The notes under the pieces were generated by a model. That model worked only from the letters and a program-made list of their open reading frames with translations. It was not told the origin of the DNA and searched no databases. Positions 54,195 to 64,000 of a DNA stretch of 64,000 nucleotides are shown here, one piece after another; positions within the stretch are counted from its first letter, which is position 1, and every line of letters begins with the position of its first letter. The DNA comes from Acidipropionibacterium sp. (GTDB lineage: Bacteria; Actinomycetota; Actinomycetes; Propionibacteriales; Propionibacteriaceae): the NCBI GenBank assembly GCA_022647765.1, contig JALCLH010000009.1, positions 118,663 to 182,662 on the forward strand. Reading direction: 5' to 3'. The translations under genes were made by a program, and so were the position numbers.

Positions 54195-54900
54195 GCTCGG
54201 TCTTCGCGACCTGGTCGGCGAGGTCCTCGGGGGCCAGATCGGCGTGCTCGAACTCGGTGCTCACCGGAAGCCGCAGCCTCAGATCGGTGCCGACGCAGAC
54301 CTCGACCGCGCCATCGCTGATCTCGAAGTCGACGACGTGTCCGCCGAGCGTCCTGGTGTCGTCGATGAAGTGCACGTGACAGCCCGGCACCGAGATCCCC
54401 CGCTGGTAGACCGGCGTCCGGAATCCGACGAAGACGCCGTCCAGATCCTCTTCGCGCACCACCTGCTCGCCGTCGGTGGCCTCCACCATCGGCCGGTAGG
54501 GCTTGGACTGCTGGACGACGGTCCGCGTCTCCACCCAGTCGACGTGGCCGGTGATCCGCAGCGCGTACATGTAGTTCGCGCTGGGCAGCAGCTCGTCGAT
54601 GAGCTTCGACAGGTCGGGGCGGTGCAGCGGCTGGGTGATCTCCAGCCGGTTCGAGGGGACGAAGTTCGTCACCGTGGCATAGGGGGTGTGCTGGTCCATC
54701 GCCGCCGGGCGGGTGGTGCCGTCGCCTTTGAGCTGGAAGCACTGGCCGTCGAGGATGACCATCTCGCCGTCCAGGGCGTTGAAGGTGCCGAGCCCGAAGG
54801 AGCCGTGCGAGAGCAGCTCGCCGATCGACATCTCGTCCTCGTAGACGCCGTCCAGGAGCGAGGAGATGAGACTGGTCTGGAAGAACTCATGTCGGTTCAC
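54181..54900 (-). CDS. budA: Alpha-acetolactate decarboxylase
   Basis: This 239-residue enzyme converts acetolactate to acetoin. Zinc ligands are in VPGCHVHFIDDTRTLGGHVVDF (about 187-208), and the N-terminal NRHEFFQTSLISSLLDGVYEDEMSIGELL is typical of BudA/AlsD. GTG at 54900 is preferred; TTG at 54918 adds six residues. No ribosome-binding site is visible, but TACACT lies 7 bases upstream, so the message may be leaderless. Acetoin synthesis limits acid build-up and regulates branched-chain amino-acid flow. Its 3' end overlaps the GntR gene. Confidence 0.94.
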   Translation of the reverse strand: MNRHEFFQTSLISSLLDGVYEDEMSIGELLSHGSFGLGTFNALDGEMVILDGQCFQLKGDGTTRPAAMDQHTPYATVTNFVPSNRLEITQPLHRPDLSKLIDELLPSANYMYALRITGHVDWVETRTVVQQSKPYRPMVEATDGEQVVREEDLDGVFVGFRTPVYQRGISVPGCHVHFIDDTRTLGGHVVDFEISDGAVEVCVGTDLRLRLPVSTEFEHADLAPEDLADQVAKTEHAQA

Positions 54901-54954
54901 TGTGCCAAGTGTAGGCAACCCGTGCGCCGCAGAACTCTCAGGACCCTCGGGATC

Positions 54955-55416
54955 TCAGCGACTCGGCAGCGCCAGCTGCGCGTGGACGATGGTCCGGCCC
55001 ATGTGCACCAGCCCGGTGGACTCGGCGGTGAACACCCTCGGGTAGTTCACGTCGGTGCGCCCGGCACCGTCCTGCATCCGGCGCATCGCGTCGGACAGCT
55101 GGTCGACCTGCTCGGTGAGCTGGTCGATCCTCGATTCCAGCTCGAGGATCCGGCGGATGCCGTTGAGGTTGATCCCCTCCTCCTGGGAGAGGTGCTGCAC
55201 CAGCCTCAGCCGGGTGATGTCGCGGGCGGTGTACCGGCGTCCCCGACCCTTCGCCCGGCTGGGCACCACCAGACCGAGGCGATCGTAGCCGCGCAGCGTC
55301 TGGGGATGCATCCCGGCCAGCTCGGCGGCCACCGAGATCGGGAAGATCGGGGCCTCCTCGTCGATCAGGGCCAGATCGGTCCCCTCGGCGAGAACCCGCG
55401 CGGATCGGCGTGCCAT
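54955..55416 (-). CDS. hspR: Heat-shock repressor HspR (MerR family)
   Basis: This 153-residue repressor has a MerR-type HTH (about 28-60: FPISVAAELAGMHPQTLRGYDRLGLVVPSRAKG), followed by RRYTARDITRLRLVQHLSQEEGINLNGIRRIL and a leucine-zipper-like coiled coil. HspR binds HAIR sites with DnaK as co-repressor and controls dnaK and clpB. HAIR sites are seen upstream of both in this window. ATG at 55416 directly follows the dnaJ stop (1-bp gap), so it is co-translated. Family length is normal. Confidence 0.95.
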   Translation of the reverse strand: MARRSARVLAEGTDLALIDEEAPIFPISVAAELAGMHPQTLRGYDRLGLVVPSRAKGRGRRYTARDITRLRLVQHLSQEEGINLNGIRRILELESRIDQLTEQVDQLSDAMRRMQDGAGRTDVNYPRVFTAESTGLVHMGRTIVHAQLALPSR

Positions 55417-55417
55417 C

Positions 55418-56566
55418 TCAGCTCACCGACCCGAACTTGGCGGCGTCCCACGGCCGGGGATCGGGCTGCTTGGCCCGGGCGGCGAACTCCTTGAGCGCGG
55501 CCTGAGCACCGGCGTCAAGGGAGGTCGGCACGGTCACCGCGACGGTGGCGAGCAGGTCGCCACGGGTCCCGTCGGTCCGCGGCGCCCCCTTGCCGCGCAC
55601 CCGGAAGGTGCGCCCGTCGGGGGTTCCGGCGGGAATCCTGAGAGTGACGGTGCCCCCCTGCAGCAGCGGGACGCCGATCTTGGCGCCCAGCGCGGCCTCC
55701 GCGAAGGTGACCGGCACCGTGACGGTGAGGTTGTGGCCCTCCCGCCCGAAGAGCTTGTGCGGCTTCACATGGACCGCGACGTAGAGATCGCCGGCCGGCC
55801 CGCCGTTCTCCCCGGGGGAGCCCTTGCCCTTGATCCGGATCCGCTGGCCGTCCTCGACCCCGGCGGGAATCCTCACCTGCATGGTGTGGCTGGACTTCGC
55901 CCGCCCGGAGCCGTCGCAGACCGGGCAGGGGTCGTCGACGATCATGCCGCGTCCCCGGCAGTCGGGGCACGGCTCGCTCATCTGGAAGACGCCGCCGCGG
56001 TCGGTGGTGTGCATGCCCGAACCCTCGCAGCTGGGGCAGACCCGCGGCATCGTGCCGGCCTTCGCCCCGGTGCCGCGGCAGGCCTGGCAGGCCGCCTCCG
56101 AGACGGTGCGCATCGGCACGGTGACGCCGGCGATCGAGTCGGTGAAGTCGACGGTCACCTCTCCCTCGACGTCGGCCCCGCGCCGCGCGCTGCGGGTGCT
56201 GGAGCGGCGCCCCCCGGTCGCGCCGAAGAGGTTGCCGAACAGGTCGCCCAGGCCGTCGGCGTTCGTGGCGTTGTGAAACAGATCGTCGACCCGCACATTC
56301 TGACCGCCGCCCGGGAATTTGAAGCCCCCGCCGCCGAACAGACTGCGCTGCTGGTCGTACTCCTTGCGCTTCTTGGGGTCCGCGAGCACATCGTGAGCCT
56401 CGGAGGCCTCCTTGAACCGCGCCTCGGCCGCCGTGTCGCCGGGATGGGAATCGGGATGGTTCTCCCGAGCCAGCTTCCGGAAGGCCTTCTTGATCTCGTC
56501 GGGCTTGGCGTCCTTGGAGACGCCCAACACCTTGTAGTAGTCCTTGTGCGGGTCACCCGTGCTCAT
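55418..56566 (-). CDS. dnaJ: Chaperone DnaJ
   Basis: DnaJ (382 residues) stimulates DnaK ATPase and delivers unfolded proteins. The J domain (10-75) has the HPD motif (NHPDSHPG). A Gly/Phe-rich part follows (FGGGGFKFPGGG), then four zinc-binding CxxCxGxG motifs (CQACRGTG, CPSCEGSG, CPDCRGRG, CPVCDGSG; about 145-215) and the C-terminal substrate-binding domains. All features are present. ATG at 56566 follows GAAGGAGGCGCTGA. It lies between grpE and hspR in the standard actinobacterial dnaK operon order. Confidence 0.97.
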   Translation of the reverse strand: MSTGDPHKDYYKVLGVSKDAKPDEIKKAFRKLARENHPDSHPGDTAAEARFKEASEAHDVLADPKKRKEYDQQRSLFGGGGFKFPGGGQNVRVDDLFHNATNADGLGDLFGNLFGATGGRRSSTRSARRGADVEGEVTVDFTDSIAGVTVPMRTVSEAACQACRGTGAKAGTMPRVCPSCEGSGMHTTDRGGVFQMSEPCPDCRGRGMIVDDPCPVCDGSGRAKSSHTMQVRIPAGVEDGQRIRIKGKGSPGENGGPAGDLYVAVHVKPHKLFGREGHNLTVTVPVTFAEAALGAKIGVPLLQGGTVTLRIPAGTPDGRTFRVRGKGAPRTDGTRGDLLATVAVTVPTSLDAGAQAALKEFAARAKQPDPRPWDAAKFGSVS

Positions 56567-56628
56567 TCAGCGCCTCCTTCCTGTCGAGTCCATCGGGATC
56601 TGGTTCCATTGTGACCGACGACCGCGTC

Positions 56629-57363
56629 TCACTTGTTCTCGGACGCCCCGCCGGCGGGGTCGGCGCTGCCGGCGTCTCCCTGAGCGGAGCCGGAGCCGGC
56701 GTCACCGCTGCCGGAAACAGCGCTCGGGTCCGGGTCGGAGACCGCGACCCGGGCCGGGCGCAGCACCTGATCGCCCAGCTTGTAGCCGAGCTGCATCACC
56801 TGGGAGACCGAGGTGACCGTGGCGCCGGGCAGCGGCACCTGCATCAGGGCCTCGTGGACGTGCGGGTCGAACTCCTCCCCCACCTGGCCGAAGGTGGTGA
56901 GGTCGTGATCGGCGGCCACCTTCGCCAGCGCATCGGCGACCGCCTTGAATCCGGATCCGTCGGCCAGCTCGCCGTGCTGGCGGGCCATCTCGACCGAGTC
57001 CAGCACCGGCATCAGGTCCTGGACCACCCGGCGCACCCCGACCTGGCGGGCCAGGTCGCGATCGCGGTCCACCCGGCGCTTGTAGTTGACGTACTCGGCC
57101 TGAAGCCGCTGGAGGTCCTCGGTCCGCTCGGCCAGCAGGGTGGCCAGCTGGCTCTCCCGGCTGGGCGGATCCTGGGCGGCGTCACCCTGCTCGGCGCCGT
57201 CAGGCTGCCCGGCGCCCGCATCGGCCGTCTGGGCGTCGTCGGTGTTCAGCTCGACCCCCTCGACGATCTCGTCGAAGGCCTGCTTGTCGTCGGTGGAGGC
57301 GTCGTCGGCCCGCTTGTCCGGCTGGGCGGCGTCGCCATTGTCGAAGTTCTCGTTGTCGCTCAT
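56629..57363 (-). CDS. grpE: Nucleotide exchange factor GrpE
   Basis: GrpE (244 residues) releases ADP from DnaK. The core has a long coiled coil ([23 protein letters not shown], about 80-103), the family motif [20 protein letters not shown] region, and the C-terminal beta domain with [13 protein letters not shown] and [17 protein letters not shown]. The acidic N-terminal 70 residues and the Gly/Ser-rich tail are low-complexity and longer than in E. coli. ATG at 57363 follows AGGACGAT. It is 187 bp downstream of dnaK, so a processing site or secondary promoter may lie between. Confidence 0.96.
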   Translation of the reverse strand: MSDNENFDNGDAAQPDKRADDASTDDKQAFDEIVEGVELNTDDAQTADAGAGQPDGAEQGDAAQDPPSRESQLATLLAERTEDLQRLQAEYVNYKRRVDRDRDLARQVGVRRVVQDLMPVLDSVEMARQHGELADGSGFKAVADALAKVAADHDLTTFGQVGEEFDPHVHEALMQVPLPGATVTSVSQVMQLGYKLGDQVLRPARVAVSDPDPSAVSGSGDAGSGSAQGDAGSADPAGGASENK

Positions 57364-57550
57364 ATCGTCCTGCTCACCCCTGGAGTTGGCGTATGCGAAT
57401 GCGCTCAGTGGAATGTAGCGCTGCGCTCAATTGACACTGCGCTGCGATCAACCACCGCGCGCCGCGCTCGATGACGCTGCAAGAGCGCTCCCGCGCGGTG
57501 CGCCCCGGGGACGCCGGTATCGCCCGGCGCCCCCGGAACAGCGGTCGCGA

Positions 57551-59413
<1,863 letters not shown>

Positions 59414-59567
59414 GTTCAGGTTCCTCCTGAGTGAAGTGAAGTCTCATCATGAGGCTCTCGGAGCACTGCTGGAGTGGTCCAGGAGGTGCTCCGTTGAGCG
59501 GCTACGGCTCAAGGCTACCGGTTGAGTCCACCCGTATCAACCTCATGGGGGTTCTCTCGGGGTCAAC

Positions 59568-59588
59568 CTTGAGTACACCAGACTCAAC
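59568..59588 (-). promoter_or_regulatory. HAIR operator (HspR site) upstream of dnaK
   Basis: CTTGAGT-ACACCAG-ACTCAAC matches the HAIR consensus in 13 of 14 positions. It lies 155 bp upstream of the dnaK start. Further TTGAGT/CTCAAG half-sites at about 59507-59527 are in the opposite arrangement and are not proper HAIR sites. Confidence 0.85.
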
Positions 59589-59647
59589 CCTGGGGCGTCC
59601 AGTTCTATTCCAGGCCTCTTCCCTCCCCCCTCCCCACCTCCCGATCC

Positions 59648-59716
59648 ACGAGGCGCCCCTTCCTCCACGAGGCGCCTCATGTAGCTGGCGTCTGGTGGAG
59701 GAAGGGGGCGCCTCGT
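59648..59716. repeat. Long hairpin upstream of the dnaK promoter region
   Basis: Arms 59648-59668 and 59695-59716 pair over 21 bp with one bulged C, loop 26 bases. The start of the loop holds the palindrome GAGGCGCCTC (59669-59678). CCACGAGGCGCC is also directly repeated at 59646 and 59665. It could separate the phosphate-transport operon from dnaK. Confidence 0.65.
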
Positions 59717-59754
59717 CGTCGGCAGGAACCACAGAACCGACCAGGAACACAGAA

Positions 59755-59788
59755 CCGACCGGCGTCGGGAGCTCCCGGCGCCGGTCGG
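59755..59788 (-). terminator. Terminator of the PiT operon
   Basis: CCGACCGGCG-T-CGGGAG pairs with CTCCCG-G-CGCCGGTCGG, 17 bp with a single mismatch and no loop beyond the turn. It lies 48 bases past the stop of the 76-residue membrane protein gene. Confidence 0.7.
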
Positions 59789-59800
59789 CGTCACACAGAT

Positions 59801-59836
59801 GGGTCGAACAGACCGAATGGGTCGAACAGACCGAAT
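59801..59836. repeat. 18-bp tandem repeat at the end of the small membrane protein gene
   Basis: gggtcgaacagaccgaat occurs twice without gap (59801-59818 and 59819-59836). The second unit touches the stop codon of the minus-strand gene. A related short repeat (acagaaccgacc) lies at 59731 and 59749. Confidence 0.7.
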
Positions 59837-60066
59837 CAGTGGAAGTAGGGAATGAGCAGGTAGAGCCCGTAGAGGACGGCCAGCCCGGCCAGGCCGATGG
59901 CCGACCAGCCGATCATCACCATGGAGGCGGCGCCGTCACCGGCCGCCTGACGGGCGTGAGCCTTGTCCAGGGCGTGCGCTCCGCCGGAGACGATGGCGAC
60001 GATCGCCACCGCCACGATCACGGTCACAATGGCGACCTTGGCAAGCGAGATCCAGTCGATGGTCAT
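59836..60066 (-). CDS. Small membrane protein coupled to PiT transporter
   Basis: This 76-residue protein has two membrane helices (about 7-28, AKVAIVTVIVAVAIVAIVSGG, and 50-72, MIGWSAIGLAGLAVLYGLYLLIP) joined by a charged cytoplasmic or periplasmic loop. It overlaps the phosphate transporter gene by four bases, so the two are made together. Such short proteins follow PiT genes in several actinobacteria. It may stabilise or regulate the transporter, but no function is known. Confidence 0.8.
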   Translation of the reverse strand: MTIDWISLAKVAIVTVIVAVAIVAIVSGGAHALDKAHARQAAGDGAASMVMIGWSAIGLAGLAVLYGLYLLIPYFH

Positions 60067-61205
60067 GCTGCGGCTCCCTCGGTCACGGCGGTGCGGGTAC
60101 GCACGTTCACTTCACCGGAATCGTTGACGTTCTTCGAGTCGACGGCGGACTTGCGCGACTGCCGCACGATGAGGAGCGCGCCGACGAGCAGCAGGGCCAT
60201 GTCGATCAGCATCCCGCCGATGCCGATGCCGGCGATCAGCGAGGCCAGCCCGCCGACGATCGCGGCGCTGGGCAGGGTGATCACCCACGCGACCGCCATC
60301 TTGCCGGCGGTCGACCAGCGCACCTCGGTACGGCGTCCCAGACCGGAGCCCAGGATCGAGCCGGAGCACACCTGGGTGGTCGACAGGGCGAAGCCCAGAT
60401 GGGAGCTGGCCAGGATGGCGACGGTCGAGGAGGTCTCGGCCGCGAATCCCTGGGGGGACTCGATGTCGCACAGGCCCTTGCCCATGGTCCGCATGATCCG
60501 CCAGCCGCCCGAGTAGGTGCCCAGGCCGATGGCGCATCCGGCGATCAGGATGACCCACCACTGCGGGCCGGTGCCCGCGGTCTGGAAGCCGGCAGCGATG
60601 AGCACCAGGGTGATGACGCCCATCGTCTTCTGGCCGTCGGAGGTGCCGTGGGCCAGAGCCACCAGAGACGCCGAGACCGACTGCGCGTGGCGGAAGATCC
60701 CCTGGCTGGACTTGGTGTCATTGCTGATCTTGTAGGCCACTGCGGTGGCCAGCGCGGCGGCGCCGCCGGCCACCACGGGGGCGACCAGGGCGGGCAGGAT
60801 GATCTTGCTGACGATCGTGCCCATGTGGACGCCGTTGAGGCCGGCCTTGACGATCACGGCGCCGATCAGGCCGCCGAACAGGGCGTGGGAGGAGCTGGAC
60901 GGCAGCCCGAACAGCCAGGTCGCGAGATTCCACAGAATGGCGCCGGCGAGTCCGGCGAAGACCATCTCAGGACTCACCAATGAGTCTTCGACGATTCCAC
61001 TCGAGATGGTCTTGGCCACCTCGGTGGACAGTGAGGCTCCGACGACGTTGAGGACGGCGGCGATGAGCACCGCGGTCTTCGGGGACAGCGCGCGAGTGGC
61101 CACCGAGGTGGCCATCGCATTCGCCGAGTCGTGAAACCCGTTGGTGAAGTCAAACGCCAGCGCCGTCACGATGACGAGGCAGACGATGAGCAGGGTCGTT
61201 GACAA
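60063..61205 (-). CDS. pit: PiT-family inorganic phosphate transporter
   Basis: This 380-residue carrier imports phosphate with protons or metal. It has about ten membrane helices in two inverted halves, each with a PiT signature: FDFTNGFHDSANAMATSVAT at the start and ALAHGTSDGQKTMGVITL-like plus GLGTYSGGWRIMRTMGKGL in the second. TTG at 61205 is chosen because GGAGAGGTC precedes it and it places the first helix at the N-terminus; ATG at 61241 is the alternative. A PhoP-box-like repeat lies 304 bp upstream in the shared divergent region. Confidence 0.93.
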   Translation of the reverse strand: MSTTLLIVCLVIVTALAFDFTNGFHDSANAMATSVATRALSPKTAVLIAAVLNVVGASLSTEVAKTISSGIVEDSLVSPEMVFAGLAGAILWNLATWLFGLPSSSSHALFGGLIGAVIVKAGLNGVHMGTIVSKIILPALVAPVVAGGAAALATAVAYKISNDTKSSQGIFRHAQSVSASLVALAHGTSDGQKTMGVITLVLIAAGFQTAGTGPQWWVILIAGCAIGLGTYSGGWRIMRTMGKGLCDIESPQGFAAETSSTVAILASSHLGFALSTTQVCSGSILGSGLGRRTEVRWSTAGKMAVAWVITLPSAAIVGGLASLIAGIGIGGMLIDMALLLVGALLIVRQSRKSAVDSKNVNDSGEVNVRTRTAVTEGAAA

Positions 61206-61639
61206 GACCTCTCCTTCGGTGTGATCGGCGTCCAGGCTCATGTGGGCCGGCCCGCCGTGCAATCGCAAGTCCCGACTGATCCGCCGAGAACTACAGGAGC
61301 ACCGTAGTGTTTCCGCAGTGTGTCGATTTCGGTGGAATGACGCCCGCCGCCGCGGCCCGGTCCGGGTTGCGCGGGCCCCGATATCCCTCGACGCCGGTGG
61401 GGGGTCGCACATCGCCGGGATTTCGCGTCCTGATGCGGATTCCCTGTACTCCTCCAGCCCCGGGTCCGTAGCGATTCGGGGGTTGATATCCCCCAATAGA
61501 CGACGAGTGTTCACCTGTTGTTCATCTGAGCAATTTCTGGGCAGTTCCCGGGAACAGCACCGGACCGACTCCGAACTCACAGGAGTTCCACAGTCGGGAT
61601 GACTCCCGGGAGCACCTCCCGCGTGCCATCCTTGACCTT
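61206..61639. other. Divergent intergenic region between pit and phoP
   Basis: About 430 bp without a gene. It holds the presumed promoters of both sides and the PhoP-like direct repeat at 61509-61530. A short inverted repeat (CTCCCGGGAG) lies at about 61603. Confidence 0.6.
61509..61530. promoter_or_regulatory. PhoP-box-like direct repeat
   Basis: GTTCACCTGTT at 61509-61519 and GTTCATCTGAG at 61520-61530 are adjacent 11-bp direct repeats. They fit the 11-base PHO-box unit of streptomycetes and the TCAC-type repeat bound by mycobacterial PhoP. It lies 110 bp before the response regulator gene and between it and pit. Confidence 0.65.
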
Positions 61640-62369
61640 GTGAAAGACAGTTCTCCCGCCATCCTGACGCATGCCGACGGCTCCCCCATCCGCGTCCTCG
61701 CGGTCGACGACGAGTCCAGTCTGACCGAACTGCTCTCCATGGCGATGCGCTACGAGGGATGGAAGGTCGCCACCGCCGACTGCGGGGTCAAGGCCGTCCG
61801 CGTCGCCAAGAACCTCCAGCCCGACGTCATCGTCCTGGACATGATGCTGCCCGACTTCGACGGGCTCGAGGTGATGCGCCGGATCCGGATGGACCAGCCC
61901 GAGGTGCCAGTGATCTTCCTCACCGCCAAGGACTCGGTCGGCGACCGGATCGCCGGCCTCACCGCCGGGCGGGGACGACTACGTCACCAAGCCGTTCTCC
62001 CTTGAGGAACTGATCGCCCGGCTGCGGGCCCTGCTGCGCAGAACCGGGGCCACCGAGCCGCACTCGGATTCCACCCTGGTGGTCGGCGACCTGGTCCTCA
62101 ACGAGGACTCCCATGAGGTGACCCGCGGCGGCCAGGACGTCACCCTCACCGCCACCGAGTTCGAGCTGCTGCGCTACCTGATGCGCAACCCCAAGCGGGT
62201 GCTGTCGAAGGCGCAGATCCTCGACCGGGTGTGGAACTACGACTTCGGCGGGCAGGCCAATGTCGTCGAGCTCTACATCTCCTATCTGCGCAAGAAGATC
62301 GACCACGGGCACGAGCCGATGATCCACACCATGCGCGGGGCCGGCTATATTCTGCGTCCGGCCCGCTGA
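61640..62369 (+). pseudogene. phoP: PhoP-type (OmpR family) response regulator, one frameshift
   Basis: The receiver domain (from GTG 61640) has AVDDESSLTELLSMAMRYEG and the phospho-acceptor in VIVLDMMLPDFDGLEV. Just before the conserved GGDDYVTKPFS a one-base shift (about 61969, GGGCGGGG) moves to the frame that carries this motif, the linker and the winged helix (TATEFELLRYLMRNPKRVL, VWNYDFGGQANVVELYISYL), ending at 62369. The sequence around GLT-GGDDYVTKPFSLEEL is very like mycobacterial PhoP. Read across the shift it is a normal 242-residue regulator. The adjacent PhoP box and pit gene support a phosphate role. Confidence 0.88.
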
Positions 62370-62401
62370 GCCCGCCGCGATGAGAGGGCGATGACCGGGC
62401 G

Positions 62402-63979
62402 ATGAGAAGATCCCGGAAGCGGTCCGCCGGCCAGGCCGGCTCCTGGGTCGACCATCCGACCGACCGTGGCGCCCTCGGACGACGGTTGGTTGTGCAGGTC
62501 ACCGCGATCGTCGCCGTCGTGGCTCTGGCGCTGACCGCCATGACGACCTTCGCCACCTGGCACATCCTGATGGACCAGCTCGACCAGCAGCTCGACACCG
62601 CGAGCCAGCGCCAGTCCAGGAAGCCCGGGGCGAACCCGTGCGCGACCGAGATCGCCGGTCCGGCGCCCGGCGCGGATGTGTTGGGAAACGCCCTCGGATC
62701 GATCTTCGTGTCTCGCTGCGCCGGCGGCCTCACCCTGGGCTCAGTGGTCGCCGAGGGCAGGGCGGACCCGTTCGCGCTGTCGGGCAGCAACTGGATCAGT
62801 CTGAGTGGGAACGGATCGACAGTTGCTCCTGCGGATCTGCAGTCCGGACTCAGCACCTTGCTGGCGATGCCCAGCGACGGTCTCAAGCACAGCGTCAGTC
62901 TGTCCGCCCTCGGCAGCTATCGCGCACTGTCCCAGAGCCGAGGGAACGTCACCTATGTCGTGGCGCTGCCGCTCAGCGACATCAATCGGGCGATCAAGAC
63001 CCTCCTGACGCTGGAGATCGCCGGCACCCTGATCGCCGTGGGGGCCGCGATGCTCATCTCCCGGGCGGTGGTGGTGCGCAATCTGCGACCGCTGAACCGG
63101 CTGGCCTCGGTGGCCAATCAGGTCTCCCGGCTCGACCTGGACTCCGGAGAGGTTCACCTTCCGGTCCGCGTCGATCCCGCGCTGGCCAACCCCCGCACCG
63201 AGGTGGGACAGGTGGGGTCGGCCTTCAACCACATGCTCAACAACGTCGAGGGAGCGCTGGCCGCGCGCCAGAAGTCCGAGACGAAGGTTCGCCAGTTCGT
63301 CGCCGACGCCTCCCACGAACTGCGCAACCCGCTGGCCTCGATCCGCGGTTACGCCGAACTCACCAGGCGCACCGAGCAGGACCTGCCACCCGATGCCGCC
63401 CATTCCCTGCGCAGGATCGAGGCCCAGGCGAGGAGGATGAGCGGGCTGGTGGAGGACATGCTGCTGCTGGCCCGCCTCGACAACGACCAGAAACTGGACC
63501 TGCGGCCCACCGATGTCGTGGAGGTCGTCCTCAACGCGGTATCCGACTCCCAGGCGGTCAGTGGCGATCACACCTGGTCCCTCGATCTGCCCGACGAGCC
63601 GGTGACGGTGGCCGCCGATCCCGACCGGCTCACCCAGGTGGTGGTCAACGTGCTGTCGAACGCCCGCAAGCACACCCCGGCCGGCACCCATGTGCACACC
63701 GCGGTCTCCGCGGTCGATGGAGACGCCGTCGTGACGGTCTGCGACAACGGCCCCGGCATCCCCGAGGCACTGCGCGAGACGGTCTTCGAGAGATTCGCCC
63801 GGGCCGATACCTCTCGCACCGACTCGACCGAGGGGTCCACCGGGCTCGGGCTGTCCATCGTCGCGGCGGTGATGGAGGCCCACCACGGCTCGGCGACGCT
63901 GGACTCCGATGAGAGTGGGACGACGGTGACGCTGCGCCTTCCGCTGACCGCCGGGGGAGACGAGGATCTCCCCGGCTGA
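62402..63979 (+). CDS. Sensor histidine kinase partner of the PhoP-type regulator
   Basis: This 525-residue sensor kinase has two membrane helices (about 33-55 and 205-222) enclosing a sensor domain of about 150 residues with a cysteine pair, then HAMP (225-285), the phospho-acceptor segment FVADASHELRNPLASIRGYAEL (His near residue 306), and the ATPase motifs (VVVNVLSNARKHTP, CDNGPGIPE, FERFARADTSRT, GLGLSIV). All key residues are present. It resembles PhoR/TrcS-type kinases of actinobacteria. It begins 33 bp after the regulator and is surely co-transcribed. Confidence 0.93.
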   Translation: MRRSRKRSAGQAGSWVDHPTDRGALGRRLVVQVTAIVAVVALALTAMTTFATWHILMDQLDQQLDTASQRQSRKPGANPCATEIAGPAPGADVLGNALGSIFVSRCAGGLTLGSVVAEGRADPFALSGSNWISLSGNGSTVAPADLQSGLSTLLAMPSDGLKHSVSLSALGSYRALSQSRGNVTYVVALPLSDINRAIKTLLTLEIAGTLIAVGAAMLISRAVVVRNLRPLNRLASVANQVSRLDLDSGEVHLPVRVDPALANPRTEVGQVGSAFNHMLNNVEGALAARQKSETKVRQFVADASHELRNPLASIRGYAELTRRTEQDLPPDAAHSLRRIEAQARRMSGLVEDMLLLARLDNDQKLDLRPTDVVEVVLNAVSDSQAVSGDHTWSLDLPDEPVTVAADPDRLTQVVVNVLSNARKHTPAGTHVHTAVSAVDGDAVVTVCDNGPGIPEALRETVFERFARADTSRTDSTEGSTGLGLSIVAAVMEAHHGSATLDSDESGTTVTLRLPLTAGGDEDLPG

Positions 63980-64000
63980 TCCTGGCGGTTGCGGGCGCCG

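Noticed and set aside
59507..59527. CTCAAG...TTGAGT near the dnaK start as another HAIR site
   Set aside because: The half-sites face the wrong way (CTCAAG first), unlike the CTTGAGT-N7-ACTCAAG order.

Overview
The window looks like the chromosome of a high-GC actinobacterium, most plausibly a member of the Propionibacteriaceae (Acidipropionibacterium-like). This is inferred from codon use, HspR/HAIR control of dnaK and clpB, a mycobacterial-style PhoP, a class I aldolase and many GTG/TTG starts. No rRNA, tRNA or CRISPR array was recognised. About 58 genes can be supported. Most other open frames are GC-rich shadows.

Region 1 (1-15.3 kb) is a defence and toxin-antitoxin island. After a YchJ-like SEC-C protein and a lipoprotein comes a type I restriction-modification operon. 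Its first gene is unusual: an HTH protein fused to what looks like a catalytically dead adenine methyltransferase and a half specificity domain. hsdM, hsdS and a frameshifted hsdR follow, then a small HTH protein. Two separate MNT/HEPN nucleotidyltransferase-ribonuclease pairs, a Tat-exported protein, an IS5-like element (11726-12644) and a hipBA kinase module with stacked palindromic operators complete the island.

Region 2 (15.4-31.6 kb) holds glutamate decarboxylase without its usual antiporter, a YrhK-like membrane protein, two tandem YhgE/Pip proteins, clpB with HAIR operators, a carbohydrate-type ABC importer without its own ATPase, a HAD phosphatase, class I fructose-bisphosphate aldolase and a flavin reductase. 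Region 3 (31.7-45.9 kb) has an acetamidase/formamidase, a NarL-type two-component pair, VanZ, a small toxin-antitoxin pair, a MacB-like ABC exporter, a Nudix hydrolase, an amino-acid permease followed by an AspT-like carrier, a divergent MarR/hydrolase pair whose start codons lie in one palindrome, and one intact plus one decayed VapBC.

Region 4 (46-64 kb) starts with a kinase / PLP enzyme / TetR / MFS cluster that looks like a small uptake-and-catabolism operon. Next come panC with a BASS transporter, a GntR regulator with acetolactate decarboxylase, the dnaK-grpE-dnaJ-hspR heat-shock genes (read leftwards), a PiT phosphate transporter with a 76-residue membrane partner, and a PhoP/PhoR-type pair preceded by a PhoP-box-like direct repeat.

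A striking global feature is that seven genes carry twelve one-base shifts in total, every one of them +1, some in clusters of three that restore the frame. This points to insertion-type sequence errors rather than ordinary gene decay, so products of these genes should be read across the shifts.
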